Of a stretch of 64,000 nt of DNA, positions 42,195 through 51,539 are shown one piece after another. The DNA is from Mesorhizobium sp. WSM4306 (GTDB taxonomy: Bacteria > Pseudomonadota > Alphaproteobacteria > Rhizobiales > Rhizobiaceae), in assembly GCF_007003975.1 (NCBI RefSeq), contig NZ_VFTC01000001.1:434001-498000 (forward strand). Reading direction: 5' to 3'. The notes under the pieces are model-generated. The model was not told the origin of the DNA and did no database searches. It worked only from the letters and a program-made list of their open reading frames with translations. The position numbers were made by a program, and so were the translations under genes. Every line of letters begins with the position of its first letter. Within the stretch, counting starts at the first letter, position 1.

Positions 42195-43121
42195 TTAGGC
42201 AGCCTTGTCGGTCGCGGGCTTCGCAACCTTAGTGCGGGTGGCGCTGCGGCGGCCGTCGACGCTGACGGGAATGTCGCCGTCGACCGTGGCGCGGCGCACC
42301 ACCCGGTGCTGATCGCCATAGTCGTTGACTGCATAGTGCTGCGTGGCCCGGTTATCCCAGATCGCCACATCGCCGGCTTTCCAGCGCCACCGGATGGTGT
42401 TCTCCGGCGCCGTGACATAGGACTGGAACACCTCGTAGAGCCGCGCTGAATCGCTTTTGGAAAGACCGATCAGCCGTTGCACGAAATTGCCGAGCAAAAG
42501 CGTGCGCTCGCCTGTTTCGGGATGGACGCGGACGACGGGATGCTCGGTCTCGTAGATCGTCGAGGTGAAGACCTCCTCAAAGTGCTTCTTTTCCGCAGCG
42601 CTCGCACGCGGCCGGACCGCGGCGTAGTCGTAGACGTTGCTGTGAACCGCCCAGAGATTGTCCGCCAGCAGCTTCAACGGCTCGGGCAGGTCCTGGTAGG
42701 CGGCGGCGGTGTTCGACCAGATGGTGTCGCCACCGGCCTGCGGTATGACGACGCCGCGAAGAACGGAGAATTTCGGATAGGCGTCAACGAAGGTGACATC
42801 GGTATGCCATTGGTCGGCGCGACCGCCGCCGCGGCTTGAATCGAGCTCAAGAATGGACGCCGTTCCCTTGACGGGACCTTGGGTCGGATGCGGCACTAGG
42901 TCGCCGAGACGATGCGCGAAGCGCTCCTGCTCGGCATCGTCGAGATGCGCCTGATCGCGGAAAAACACCACCTTGTGTCGCAGAAGGATCTGGTTGATCG
43001 CCGCTACGGTCTGCTGCGGCAGGTCGCCGGAAAGCCGTATGTTTCTGATCTCCGCGCCGACACGTCCCGTCAGCGGGACAACATCGGCTTCCGGGATGAT
43101 CTGATCGACGAGTTTGGTCAT
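42195..43121 (-). CDS. TauD/TfdA-family 2-oxoglutarate/Fe(II) dioxygenase
   Basis: A 308-residue enzyme. The Fe ligands are His and Asp of [10 protein letters not shown] near residue 106-115, with the distal His in [20 protein letters not shown] near residue 262-281; the arginine there binds 2-oxoglutarate. Family members open taurine, alkyl sulfates or phenoxyacids, and some demethylate or hydroxylate small amines. A GGAGG site six bases before the ATG at 43121 sets the start; the open frame begins four codons earlier. It may be co-transcribed with the FAD-GcvT gene downstream. The substrate is unknown. Confidence 0.87.
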   Translation of the reverse strand: MTKLVDQIIPEADVVPLTGRVGAEIRNIRLSGDLPQQTVAAINQILLRHKVVFFRDQAHLDDAEQERFAHRLGDLVPHPTQGPVKGTASILELDSSRGGGRADQWHTDVTFVDAYPKFSVLRGVVIPQAGGDTIWSNTAAAYQDLPEPLKLLADNLWAVHSNVYDYAAVRPRASAAEKKHFEEVFTSTIYETEHPVVRVHPETGERTLLLGNFVQRLIGLSKSDSARLYEVFQSYVTAPENTIRWRWKAGDVAIWDNRATQHYAVNDYGDQHRVVRRATVDGDIPVSVDGRRSATRTKVAKPATDKAA

Positions 43122-43274
43122 GGGAACCTCCATTCGCTAAAATCGCTGGCGCAATTTTTGCCGAGGAGACGAAGGCCCCGTCAGAACTTAGCGACCAGTA
43201 ACGAGATCACATCCAAACATAATTCTACAAATTCCATAGAAAAAGTCTTTCAAAGTTCAGCGGCTCGGAGAAAA

Positions 43275-43577
43275 ATGCCATCTGCTCAAGCTCGTTCTCG
43301 TAGCCATCGGCGGCATGAAGCGCGCCGGCAATGGGCGATTCCAAATCGTACCGACTTTGCCAGGGAGGCATATGGGGAAGCTTTTCAACAGCGTGAGAAG
43401 CCGTTTCAGGACAGAGGAGCTGCGCTGATACGAGAATACATCGCCCGTTGGGATGATGTCGGTTTGCTGACTCTGGATAGCGGCGGTCTCGATCGCCTTG
43501 TCGTTAAAAACAACAAACCGAGAGCGGCTTACGCTGCTCGCATAGGGTTACAATTTGAGCGGCTTCTTGCGAAGTGA
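43275..43577 (+). CDS. Hypothetical protein, 100 residues
   Basis: A small basic protein with no family recognised. A good GGAG site lies five bases before the ATG at 43275. The sequence is polar and charged, with REYIARWDDVGLLTLDSGG in the middle. Nothing suggests a membrane segment or signal peptide. The upstream 120 bases are AT-rich compared with the neighbourhood. A short open frame of this kind could be a remnant; the visible ribosome binding site favours a real gene. Confidence 0.5.
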   Translation: MPSAQARSRSHRRHEARRQWAIPNRTDFAREAYGEAFQQREKPFQDRGAALIREYIARWDDVGLLTLDSGGLDRLVVKNNKPRAAYAARIGLQFERLLAK

Positions 43578-43589
43578 ATGTAAACGCCG

Positions 43590-44375
43590 TCACTGCACGC
43601 CTCCCGTCGTATCAAGCCATCGGTTGAGATAGCTTTTGTCGATCATATTGCTGGTGACTCGCCGCATGGCTTCGTCTAACCGCATCCAGTCCGGGCGTTT
43701 CGTCTTGTCTGTAATAAACCAGTAGTTCACCACAAGGTCTCCGTGGACCCAATACTGTATATTGCACTCGGAAGAATATACTGACGGAAAGCAAAAAAAC
43801 TGTAGCGGAATGCCACTCGGCTCTGTGTAGGATTTTGGTGCTATATATTCTCCGGAATCGTCTCCCGAGGGATTGAGCCTCGTAAATCCTTCCGGCGTGA
43901 TCCCCGTTTTCCCCTCGGCAGCTGCACTACTGGCCCTCTGCAATTTCTTTTCATAGAGCGATTTTTCGATACCCTTGCTGTAGTACAGCTCGAATCGCCG
44001 TACAGTTGGCTCGTCAGCCCGGAAGCCAAGCGCAATGTTGAGCTCCGGGAGATGTCCTGGGTCGAAGTATAGCGACCGGGCGAGGATCGGCTCCTCGGCA
44101 CAGGTCGATTCAGTTTGTCGGACTGACTTCCGGGATCGCGGTGGATAGACGACCGGGTTGGCGTTGACGGGCACGTGCAGAAGCACCTTGGGCTCGCCCG
44201 ACATCTGATTGACAAGGTAGACGTCCACGGTATCACCGAAGCACTGCTGATCAATTTGAATGCTCTCTTCGAGAAGCGATTCAGCTGCAAGCAGACGATC
44301 GCTATCGGTTATCACCCAGAGACCGACGAGCATCACCGGCGCGCCGATTATCGACGCGAGTCTGCTGATGCTCAT
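43590..44375 (-). CDS. Hypothetical exported or membrane-anchored protein
   Basis: A 261-residue protein of unrecognised family. It starts MSISRLASIIGAPVMLVGLWVI, an N-terminal signal or anchor (about 7-22), followed by a polar domain with several cysteines (QQCFGD, STCAEEP, FFCFPS, SECNIQYW) that could form disulfides in the periplasm. A GGAGGGG site six bases ahead of 44375 decides the start; the open frame continues upstream by 41 codons. Codon use is more AT-rich than in the neighbouring genes, a hint of transfer. It is convergent with the 100-residue hypothetical gene. Confidence 0.65.
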   Translation of the reverse strand: MSISRLASIIGAPVMLVGLWVITDSDRLLAAESLLEESIQIDQQCFGDTVDVYLVNQMSGEPKVLLHVPVNANPVVYPPRSRKSVRQTESTCAEEPILARSLYFDPGHLPELNIALGFRADEPTVRRFELYYSKGIEKSLYEKKLQRASSAAAEGKTGITPEGFTRLNPSGDDSGEYIAPKSYTEPSGIPLQFFCFPSVYSSECNIQYWVHGDLVVNYWFITDKTKRPDWMRLDEAMRRVTSNMIDKSYLNRWLDTTGGVQ

Positions 44376-44545
44376 GCGAGCCCCTCCCCAAAACAATAGA
44401 ACCTCGCCGACCGTTGCTATCAGGTCGCGCATGTCATGTCTTGGAGGTGGTGTGTCAGTCACGCCGGCAGTTTTGCATAGGCCTTTGGGCAAAGCCAATT
44501 CGGTGAAGGGACTTAGAAACGCAAGCCGCGTTCTAGGGAAAGTTT

Positions 44546-44630
44546 TGGTGCGGTCGAGAAGACTCGAACTTCCACGGGTTGCCCCACAGCGACCTCAACG
44601 CTGCGCGTCTACCAATTCCGCCACGACCGC
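44546..44630 (-). tRNA. tRNA-Leu (anticodon GAG)
   Basis: On the minus strand the gene runs from GCGGTCGTGGCGG to an encoded CCA end, 85 nucleotides with a long variable arm. The anticodon stem-loop is CAGCG-TTGAGGT-CGCTG, so the anticodon is GAG and decodes CUC/CUU leucine. The T loop GTTCGAGTC is intact, and the acceptor stem GCGGTCG pairs with CGACCGC. Confidence 0.95.
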
Positions 44631-44846
44631 CCGTGGTAGGAGCCGGAACGAACCGGCTCGCGGCGTGTAGCAAATCGTTTCCGGCGAAACAAGGGCGCGG
44701 CGCGCAATAATCGCCGGGAATTGGCATAACGGTCGGGAAGGCCAAAGTGCAGGGCGAACTGGACGTTTCAGCTGGATACCGCCATATGAAAGGGCAAATG
44801 CATTCCGCCCCAGGCCTGAAGCGGTTTTGGAAGCCGGCGTGCATTA

Positions 44847-44895
44847 GAGCGTGATCCCGAAAAGTGGGAACCGGTTTTCGCAAAAGATCACGCTC
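44847..44895. repeat. 49-bp imperfect palindrome with ACCGGTTTT core
   Basis: GAGCGTGATC and GATCACGCTC form the ends, with CCCGAAAAGTGGGAACCGGT and TTTTCGCAAAA between them. This matches a very common intergenic motif of rhizobia. A degraded copy is at about 30302-30332. It lies between the tRNA and lipB. The rest of the 334-base gap (44631-44964) has no recognisable gene. Confidence 0.65.
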
Positions 44896-44964
44896 CAGCA
44901 AAGAGACTGATCAGGATGACGATTCAACGAAACGTCATTTTGATCGAGCGAAAAACGAAAAGCC

Positions 44965-45708
44965 ATGACAGAACGCAGCCAGATCGCCACGTCGTTCCTG
45001 CCCTTGCCCGGCTCAGCACCGGTCGAATGGCGCATCGAGCCCGGCCTGACCGGCTACACCGATGCGCTTGCCCTGATGGAAGCACGTGCCGACGCGATCC
45101 GCACCGGTGCCGCCGCCGAATTGGTCTGGCTGGTCGAGCACCCGCCGCTTTACACCGCCGGCACCAGCGCCCGCATCGAGGACTTGATCGATCCCGACCG
45201 TTTCCCGGTCTTTGCCGCAGGACGCGGCGGCGAATACACCTATCACGGACCCGGCCAGCGGGTCGCCTATGTGATGCTTGACCTGAAGCGCCGGCGCGAG
45301 GACGTGCGCGCCTTCGTCGCCGCGCTCGAACAGTGGATCATCGGCACGCTTGCCGCCTTCAACGTGCGCGGCGAACGCCGCGAGGACCGCGTCGGCGTCT
45401 GGGTGGTGCGGCCCGACCGCCCTTCCCTGCCCGATGGCTCGCCGGCCGAGGACAAGATCGCGGCCATCGGCATCCGCCTGCGGCGCTGGGTCAGCTTTCA
45501 CGGCATCGCCGTCAATGTCGAACCGGATCTCAGCCATTTCAGCGGCATCGTGCCCTGCGGCGTGCCGGACCACGGCGTCACCAGCCTCGTCGATCTCGGC
45601 CTTCCCGTGACCATGGCCGATTTCGACATGGCGCTGAAATCCGCATTCGAGGATGTTTTTGGCGCGGCCGAGGGCATGTCTGCCGAACCGGCGCGCAAGG
45701 CCGGCTGA
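44965..45708 (+). CDS. lipB: Octanoyltransferase LipB
   Basis: A 247-residue enzyme that moves octanoyl from ACP to lipoyl-dependent proteins. Motifs are [20 protein letters not shown] near residue 88-107, [12 protein letters not shown] near residue 163-174 and the catalytic cysteine in [16 protein letters not shown] near residue 192-207. It supplies lipoate for GcvH and 2-oxoacid dehydrogenases. The gene seems monocistronic and is convergent with the M50 protease gene. Confidence 0.93.
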   Translation: MTERSQIATSFLPLPGSAPVEWRIEPGLTGYTDALALMEARADAIRTGAAAELVWLVEHPPLYTAGTSARIEDLIDPDRFPVFAAGRGGEYTYHGPGQRVAYVMLDLKRRREDVRAFVAALEQWIIGTLAAFNVRGERREDRVGVWVVRPDRPSLPDGSPAEDKIAAIGIRLRRWVSFHGIAVNVEPDLSHFSGIVPCGVPDHGVTSLVDLGLPVTMADFDMALKSAFEDVFGAAEGMSAEPARKAG

Positions 45709-45729
45709 CCTCTCGTCTCGATCAAACGC

Positions 45730-46980
45730 TCAAAGTAGCTTCGCCGACGCCCACAACAGCCCGTAACCGTGGATGGCGAACACCGCCAATAGCGCGCCGG
45801 CCATGGCGAAACGGTCGAAGGTGCGGATCGGCTTCAAGTCGTGGCGCGGCTTTACCCCGCTGCCCACGGTCAGCAGGCTGAGGATGGCAAAGACAGCGCC
45901 CGCCACCAGCAGAAAGCTTTGTGAAAAACCGGCCAGCCAGCCGATTGCCAGCAAGGCCGAGAGCAGGGAAAACGAGGCCAGTGCCAGCATGATCGGACCC
46001 GGACAGATCTGGCGCAGCACTTGGCCGCCGTCGAATTTCCACACCGGCACCAGATTGGCGATGTTGAACAGCGCGGCAAAACCGGCAAGCGTCGCCAAAA
46101 GGGCGGCGGCCAGCCGATGCCCCTCGCCTGAAGCAAGCCCGCTGGCTACGATCAACAATGGCACCAAAAACGCGGAAAAGCCCGCCCCCATCAGCGCCAC
46201 GAAGGCGACCTCGAACCGGCTGTCATAGGGCCGGCCGCCAATGGCGATGCCGCCAAGCAGCGGGATGAAGATCATCCGCGCCTTGCGATGACCGGTCAGC
46301 CGGAAGGCCGCCATGTGGCCGAGCTCGTGCAAGGCGACGACCGAGGTCAGGATCGCAGCCAGCGCAAAGCCACCGAGATTGAGCCCGAAGAACGGCCACA
46401 GGATGAAGGCCGACAGAATGGCGAAGCCGACCTGGCTCAGCGGATGCTCGAACCAGCCCCCCTTGCGATATTCTCCGGTCCTCGCCCAGTGCTGCAGCTT
46501 GCCAAGCTCGCGGCGCATGGCGAAGTAGCGGAACACCAGGAAGGCGACGCCGCGATAGCGGTCGGTCTGGCTGAGCGTGACACGCGTACCCGCGCCTTCC
46601 GAGACGAGTTCGGTGGTCTCGTAAAAATCCTTCCAGAACGAAGCATCGAGCGCGGTATCCTCGATGACGCGCATCGAAAACCGACTGCCCTCGACGACGT
46701 CCTCGAAGCGCGACCTGCGCTCGATCGGCTGGCCGTCGCGACCTTCCCAGGACAGCATGATTCGGGCCGTGCCCTGCCCGTCCAGCGCTTGCGCCGACAG
46801 GATCTCGCCGGACCAGCCGGCATCGCTGCCGAGCGGCCACAGCGCCTGCCAGAGGCGCTGCCGGTCCATGGCAACCACGCGGCTGAGCCTCACCGTACGC
46901 AAACCGAGCGGCGCGGTCATCAAAAGGAAAATCAGTCCGAGATTGCCGGCCACGAGAAGGGCCGTGATGATCGGCGACAC
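45730..46980 (-). CDS. SRPBCC-like domain fused to M50 (site-2) metalloprotease
   Basis: A 416-residue protein. A first transmembrane segment (about 3-25) precedes a START/SRPBCC-type polar domain (about 28-165), which contains TELVSEGAGTRVTLSQTDRY. The C-terminal half is an S2P-type intramembrane protease: the zinc motif ALHELGHMAAF near residue 230-240 has HExxH, and IANLVPVWKFDGGQV near residue 312-326 holds the aspartate. The fusion of a ligand-binding-like domain with an S2P core is unusual. The substrate is unknown; a membrane-bound signalling or quality-control role is inferred. Confidence 0.77.
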   Translation of the reverse strand: MSPIITALLVAGNLGLIFLLMTAPLGLRTVRLSRVVAMDRQRLWQALWPLGSDAGWSGEILSAQALDGQGTARIMLSWEGRDGQPIERRSRFEDVVEGSRFSMRVIEDTALDASFWKDFYETTELVSEGAGTRVTLSQTDRYRGVAFLVFRYFAMRRELGKLQHWARTGEYRKGGWFEHPLSQVGFAILSAFILWPFFGLNLGGFALAAILTSVVALHELGHMAAFRLTGHRKARMIFIPLLGGIAIGGRPYDSRFEVAFVALMGAGFSAFLVPLLIVASGLASGEGHRLAAALLATLAGFAALFNIANLVPVWKFDGGQVLRQICPGPIMLALASFSLLSALLAIGWLAGFSQSFLLVAGAVFAILSLLTVGSGVKPRHDLKPIRTFDRFAMAGALLAVFAIHGYGLLWASAKLL

Positions 46981-47094
46981 TTGGGCGTTTGCTCCCTGTC
47001 TTGACAGGGCACTCTAGCGTCATGGCGGCAAGAAAGGCTTAACGGCGTAACGCCCTCCTGCTCGCCCTAAAACACTGCGGCGGACCGCAGATCA

Positions 47095-47181
47095 TCACAT
47101 GGCGCCGATCCAGACCGCCATGGAAACCAGAAACGCACTCATGCACACCAACGAAACGACGTCCTGAACAAGATCGCTCAT
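47095..47181 (-). CDS. 28-residue membrane protein with an SOS-type promoter
   Basis: A 29-codon frame including stop. The protein runs MSDLVQDVVSLV, then CMSAFLVSMAVWIGAM; residues 9-27 form one hydrophobic helix behind an acidic start. An AGGAG site sits six bases before the ATG. Directly upstream are a -35 TTGACA (47233-47238) and three GTTC boxes at 11-base spacing, the alphaproteobacterial LexA operator. The size and regulation recall SidA of Caulobacter, a 29-residue SOS-induced division inhibitor. Homology to SidA has not been shown. No long gene overlaps it. Confidence 0.65.
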   Translation of the reverse strand: MSDLVQDVVSLVCMSAFLVSMAVWIGAM

Positions 47182-47203
47182 AACTCTCTCCTGTTGTTGC
47201 TAT

Positions 47204-47229
47204 GTTCGTAATTTGTTCTAATTTTGTTC
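47204..47229. promoter_or_regulatory. Two overlapping LexA boxes (GTTC-N7-GTTC-N7-GTTC)
   Basis: GTTC occurs at 47204-47207, 47215-47218 and 47226-47229, giving two direct-repeat operators of the GTTC-N7-GTTC kind. They lie between the -35 TTGACA (47233-47238, minus strand) and the ribosome binding site of the 28-residue gene, ideal for repression by LexA. The -10 element is weak (CAAATT). Confidence 0.75.
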
Positions 47230-47380
47230 GAATGTCAACGACCGGAAAGCGGCATGCCGACGGATACTGACAGCCGGTTTGGGCAGGGTTAAGAAAGCGT
47301 TGATGGGATGACGTTGCAGATCGGAAGACGAAAAGCTATCCACTGCTTCAGGTGGCGAATTGTTCGCGAATGTCGGCGCC

Positions 47381-47553
47381 GCCCCTCACCTGCCTGCCGG
47401 CATCCTCTCCCCGTATAGTGACGGGGAGAGGGGCGCTGTCATCGATGACTTCGCCAATCGCCAGCGTTGCAGGATTAAGCGCCGAGGGGGGCGGCAGGCC
47501 CCTTTCTCCCCGTCACTATACGGGGAGAAATGTCCGGCAGGACAATGAGGGGC
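47381..47553. repeat. Palindromic intergenic element (RIME-like)
   Basis: GCCCCTCACCTGCCTGCC with hairpin CTCTCCCCG...CGGGGAGAG stands on the left. TTTCTCCCCG...CGGGGAGAAA with ATGTCCGGCAGGACAATGAG stands on the right. The inner phrase CGCCAATCGCCAG matches that of the 11.5-kb element. It lies between lolD and the 28-residue gene; no gene was found in the remaining bases of this 459-base gap. Confidence 0.75.
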
Positions 47554-47640
47554 GGCACTGCCTTCGGCGATCTTGCTTGCCCTGAGAACCTCGCCAAGGA
47601 CAGCATGGGCATCCGCAGGCCGGCCGAGTATCGCCGTGCC

Positions 47641-48324
47641 CTAAAGCGGCACCACCTTGCCCTCGTGCAGCGTCACCCGACGATCCATGCGCGAGGCCAG
47701 CTCGTGATTGTGGGTGGCGATCAGCGCGGCAAGGCCGGACTGCCTGACCAGTGCGCCCAGCGCCTCGAACACATAGGAGGCAGTGACCGGGTCGAGATTG
47801 CCGGTCGGCTCGTCGGCCAGAAGAAGCAATGGCGCGTTGGCGACCGCACGGGCAATGGCGACGCGCTGCTGTTCGCCGCCGGACAGCTCCGACGGACGGT
47901 GCGACGCGCGCTTGCCGATCTGCATATAGTCGAGCAGCTGCGCCGCGCGCTCCGCTGCCTCCTTGCGCGACAGCCCTTTGATCAGCTGCGGCATCATGAT
48001 GTTTTCCAGCGCCGAAAACTCCGGCAGCAGATGATGGAACTGATAGACGAAGCCGACATCGTTGCGGCGGATCGCGGTGCGTTCGTCATCGGACAGCCGT
48101 CCGCAGGCGCGGCCGGCCAAAATGACGTCGCCGGCGTCGGGGCGCTCGAGCAGGCCCGCTGTATGCAGCAGCGTCGACTTGCCGGTGCCCGACGGCGCCA
48201 CCAGCGCCACCATCTCGCCGCGCTTCAGGGAAAAGTCGGCGCCGTTGAGGATGGTGAGCTTGCGCGGCCCCTGGACATAGTGCCGCTCGACGCTCTTCAG
48301 CTCGATAATGATCTCGGACTTCAT
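47641..48324 (-). CDS. lolD: Lipoprotein-releasing ABC transporter ATPase LolD
   Basis: A 227-residue ATPase. Walker A is [15 protein letters not shown] (about 42-56), the signature is [14 protein letters not shown] (about 145) and Walker B is [13 protein letters not shown] (about 163-175). It powers extraction of outer-membrane lipoproteins from the inner membrane with LolC/E. Its ATG at 48324 overlaps the lolC/E stop, so the pair is one operon. Confidence 0.91.
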   Translation of the reverse strand: MKSEIIIELKSVERHYVQGPRKLTILNGADFSLKRGEMVALVAPSGTGKSTLLHTAGLLERPDAGDVILAGRACGRLSDDERTAIRRNDVGFVYQFHHLLPEFSALENIMMPQLIKGLSRKEAAERAAQLLDYMQIGKRASHRPSELSGGEQQRVAIARAVANAPLLLLADEPTGNLDPVTASYVFEALGALVRQSGLAALIATHNHELASRMDRRVTLHEGKVVPL

Positions 48325-49637
48325 TCGTATCTCAAGGCCTCGACCGGATCGAGCCGTGCGGCCCGCCACGCCGGAAACACGGTGGCCAGGAAGGACAGAC
48401 CGAGCGCCATCAGGATGACGTAGGTGGTCTCGCGCGGGTCCATCTTTGCCGGCAGCTGGCTGAGGAAGTAGAGCTCCGGATTGAACAGCACCTTGCCGGT
48501 CATCCAGGAGAAGAACTGGCGGATGGATTCGATGTTGGTGCAGATGAGCACCCCGAGCAGCACGCCGGCGATGGTGCCGGTGACACCGATCGCCGCGCCC
48601 GTCATCAGGAAGATGCGCAGGATGGCGGCGCGCGAGGCGCCCATCGTGCGCAGGATGGCGATATCGTGGCCCTTGTCCTTCACCAGCATGATCAGGCCGG
48701 AGATGATGTTGAGCGCCGCCACCAGCACGATCAGCGTCAGGATCATGAACATGACATTGCGCTCGACCTGCAACGCCGAGAAGAACGTTTCGTTGCGCTG
48801 GCGCCAGTCGACCATATCGATCGGCCGCTGCGCCGCAGCATCGACCAGCGGTTTCAGCGCGTCGACATTATCGGGATTGTCGACATAGATCTCGATCGTC
48901 TGCGCCCTGCCGTCCATGTTGAAATAGAGCTGTGCCTCCGAAAACGGCATGTAGACGATGGAGCTGTCATATTCCGACATGCCGACTTCGAAGATAGCGG
49001 CCACCTTGTAGCCCTTCAGCCGCGGCGTCGTGCCCATCGGCGTCACATCGCCGTCGGGCGAGATCAGCGTGATGGTGTCGCCGAGCACAAGACCGAGATT
49101 TTCGGCCATGCGCTTGCCGATGGCGACGCCCTCGCCGGAGTCGAAGCCGTCAAGCGTGCCTTGTTTGACGTTTTGGGCGACGATGGCGATCTTGCCGAGG
49201 TCTTCGGCGCGTATGCCGCGAACCAGCGCGCCCATGCCGCCGCCGACATTGCCTTGCGCCAACACCTGGCCGTCAATCAGCGGAATGGCGTATTTGACGC
49301 CGGCCACGCCGTTGATGCGGGCGGCAACCTGCGCGTAATCTTCAAGCGGCGAATCCAGCGGCTGGACGATCAGATGGCCGTTGACGCCGAGGATGCGGGT
49401 CAGAAGCTCAGCCCGGAATCCGTTCATCACCGCCATGACGACGATCAGCGTGGCGACACCGAGCATGATACCGAGGAAGGAGATCGAGGCGATGACCGAG
49501 ATCACCGTCTCCTTGCGGCGCGACCGCAGATAGCGCCAGGCGACCATGCGTTCGAACATGGAGAACGGGCCAGCGACCGGAGATTTGGCGACCGGCGACT
49601 TGGCGACCGGAGATTTCGCTGCCGCGGCTTGGCTCAT
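48321..49637 (-). CDS. lolC: Lipoprotein-releasing ABC transporter permease LolC/E
   Basis: A 438-residue FtsX-type permease with one helix near the N-terminus (about 45-70), a large periplasmic domain (about 75-290) and three helices near the end ([20 protein letters not shown] and later). The family segment [19 protein letters not shown] marks the first helix. Residues 8-22 are a tandem AKSPV repeat (15-base unit), and the next Met ([12 protein letters not shown]) could be an alternative start. It overlaps proS by four bases. Confidence 0.89.
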   Translation of the reverse strand: MSQAAAAKSPVAKSPVAKSPVAGPFSMFERMVAWRYLRSRRKETVISVIASISFLGIMLGVATLIVVMAVMNGFRAELLTRILGVNGHLIVQPLDSPLEDYAQVAARINGVAGVKYAIPLIDGQVLAQGNVGGGMGALVRGIRAEDLGKIAIVAQNVKQGTLDGFDSGEGVAIGKRMAENLGLVLGDTITLISPDGDVTPMGTTPRLKGYKVAAIFEVGMSEYDSSIVYMPFSEAQLYFNMDGRAQTIEIYVDNPDNVDALKPLVDAAAQRPIDMVDWRQRNETFFSALQVERNVMFMILTLIVLVAALNIISGLIMLVKDKGHDIAILRTMGASRAAILRIFLMTGAAIGVTGTIAGVLLGVLICTNIESIRQFFSWMTGKVLFNPELYFLSQLPAKMDPRETTYVILMALGLSFLATVFPAWRAARLDPVEALRYE

Positions 49638-50962
49638 GCGGTTGCACCGAAGCGTTTCCTGGCCTCCGCGACCGGCAGCGTCTCGCGCTCGCCGGTCCGG
49701 CGGTTCTTGATCTCGATCTCGCCGGCGGCAACGCCGCGCGGTCCGACGATCACCTGCCAGGGCAGGCCGATCAGGTCGGCGGTGGCAAACTTGCCGCCAG
49801 GCCGCTGGTCGGCGTCGTCGTAAAGCACATCCTTGCCGGCGCCGGTGAAGGCGGCATAGAGTTCGTCGCAGACACGGTCGCAGTCGGCATCGCCCGCCTT
49901 CATGTTGATCAGGCCGATATCGAATGGCGCCACCGCTTCCGGCCAGATGATGCCGTTATCGTCATGGCTGGCCTCGATGATCGCCGCCACCAGGCGCGAC
50001 GGGCCGATGCCGTAGGAGCCGCCGGAGACGAAATGATCCTTGCCGTCTGGCCCGGTCACCTTGGCGCCCATCGGCTTCGAATATTTGTCTCCGAAATGGA
50101 AGATGTGGCCGACCTCGATGCCGCGCGCCGAGACCCGGTCCGCTTCGCCGAGTTTGTCCCAGGCCGCCTCGTCATGCATCTCGTCGGTGGCGGCATAGGG
50201 CGTCGTCCATGTCTTGACGATGTCGGCGATCTCGCCGTCATTGGCGAAGTCGGTGTTTTCGCCGGGCACCTGGAGCGACAGATACTCGCGGTCGCAGTAG
50301 ACCTGGCTCTCGCCGGTGTCGGCCAGGATGATGAATTCATGGCTGAGGTCGCCGCCGATCGGCCCTGTGTCGGCCCGCATCGGGATCGCCTGCAGGCCCA
50401 TGCGCGTGAACGTCCTGAGGTAGGAGACGAACATCCTGTTGTAGGCTGCCTTGGCGCCCTCGAAATCGAGGTCGAAGGAATAGGCGTCTTTCATCAGGAA
50501 TTCGCGCGAGCGCATGACGCCGAAGCGCGGCCGCACCTCGTCGCGGAACTTCCATTGGATGTGGTAGAGGTTGAGCGGCAAATCCTTGTAGGACTTGACG
50601 TAGGCGCGCACGATCTCGGTAACCACTTCCTCATTGGTCGGACCGTAGAGCATGTCGCGGTCCTGCCGGTCCTTGATGCGCAGCATCTCCTTGCCGTAGT
50701 CGTCATAGCGGCCGCTTTCGCGCCACAGATCGGCCGACTGGATGGTCGGCATCAGGATTTCCAGCGCGCCGGCGCGGTTCTGTTCCTCGCGGATGATGCG
50801 GCAGACCTTGTCCAGCACCAGCTTGCCCAGCGGCAGCCAGGAAAAGCTGCCCTGCCCCTGCTGGCGGATCATGCCGGCCCGCAGCATCAGCCGGTGCGAG
50901 ACGATCTCGGCCTCACGCGGATTTTCTTTCAGGATGGGCAGGAAAAACTGCGACAAACGCAT
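49634..50962 (-). CDS. proS: Prolyl-tRNA synthetase (short alphaproteobacterial type)
   Basis: A 442-residue class II enzyme. It begins [19 protein letters not shown]. Motif 2 is around [17 protein letters not shown] (about 139-155), and motif 3 has [16 protein letters not shown] near residue 315-330. The anticodon-binding domain follows at about 345-440. The lack of a large editing insert is normal for alphaproteobacterial enzymes of this length. It is the first gene of the proS-lolC/E-lolD operon. Confidence 0.93.
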   Translation of the reverse strand: MRLSQFFLPILKENPREAEIVSHRLMLRAGMIRQQGQGSFSWLPLGKLVLDKVCRIIREEQNRAGALEILMPTIQSADLWRESGRYDDYGKEMLRIKDRQDRDMLYGPTNEEVVTEIVRAYVKSYKDLPLNLYHIQWKFRDEVRPRFGVMRSREFLMKDAYSFDLDFEGAKAAYNRMFVSYLRTFTRMGLQAIPMRADTGPIGGDLSHEFIILADTGESQVYCDREYLSLQVPGENTDFANDGEIADIVKTWTTPYAATDEMHDEAAWDKLGEADRVSARGIEVGHIFHFGDKYSKPMGAKVTGPDGKDHFVSGGSYGIGPSRLVAAIIEASHDDNGIIWPEAVAPFDIGLINMKAGDADCDRVCDELYAAFTGAGKDVLYDDADQRPGGKFATADLIGLPWQVIVGPRGVAAGEIEIKNRRTGERETLPVAEARKRFGATA

Positions 50963-51313
50963 GGACAGGTCCGTGAGAGAGGTGGCTGCACCGGAATCGG
51001 CGCGGCTGGCTTGCTTGCCCCGGCTTCATAGCTATTTCGTGACGGAATGGAAACCCGACCCGCGGTATCGGCCCGAAATCGCAAAAATCGATTCTTCTTC
51101 TTCCAAAGACCTTCAAACCGAAAACGATAATCCTTAGGCGCAAAGTGCTCCGCTAGGCTGGAAAGTGCTGATACACGCCTTGCGCGTCTGAGCGACGCAG
51201 CACACCTGGTCACATTAATGCGGCAGCGCCGGCGTTGTTCGTTTCGCAAGCAAAGCCTGCCGTACTATTGTGCAGTGCAGCACAGGATTGCCCGTTTGCG
51301 GGCAAAATTCTGC
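50963..51313. other. Upstream region of proS without a gene
   Basis: These bases carry the proS promoter region, but no clear element or gene was found. A small dyad TGTGC-AGTGCA-GCACA lies near 51268-51283. Confidence 0.4.
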
Positions 51314-51343
51314 GTGACAATTTCATCGGGGTTAGGCTAGTGT
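51314..51343 (+). promoter_or_regulatory. Candidate promoter for the sRNA
   Basis: A -35 GTGACA (51314-51319) and a -10 TAGTGT (51338-51343) are 18 bases apart on the + strand. A start near 51350 is predicted. Confidence 0.45.
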
Positions 51344-51349
51344 GCCCCG

Positions 51350-51500
51350 ATAACCGAGAGGGTAGAGAAAAATCTGCTCTCCTACGCGGTCAAAGTCTTG
51401 GGAGGATGCGATCTAGGCGCGGTTACCCGCTGCCGCCGGAAACCGGAAAACAGATCGGAACGCGTTTAAATTGCAAGGCCTTGTGCCTTGCATTTTTTTT
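51350..51500 (+). ncRNA. Candidate small RNA, about 150 nucleotides
   Basis: The transcript would run from just after the promoter to the terminator at 51473-51500. No protein-coding frame with a ribosome binding site covers it. It contains a purine-rich part CTTGGGAGGATGCG and several dyads, such as GAGAG with CTCTC. It does not match tmRNA, 6S, SRP or RNase P RNA as far as can be seen. The family is unknown. Confidence 0.5.
51473..51500 (+). terminator. Rho-independent terminator
   Basis: A perfect seven-base stem GCAAGGC/GCCTTGC with loop CTTGT is followed by A and eight T. It is the strongest intrinsic terminator noticed in the window. Confidence 0.85.
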
Positions 51501-51539
51501 GCGCAATCATCTGGTTAGATCTACACATTCCCAAATCAC

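Noticed and set aside
42912..43577. 221-residue + strand frame
   Set aside because: The first 120 codons lie antisense to the dioxygenase; only the piece from 43275, with its own ribosome binding site, may be real.
44533..44901. Minus-strand frame of 122 codons over the tRNA
   Set aside because: It runs through tRNA-Leu and a palindromic repeat and has no coding features.
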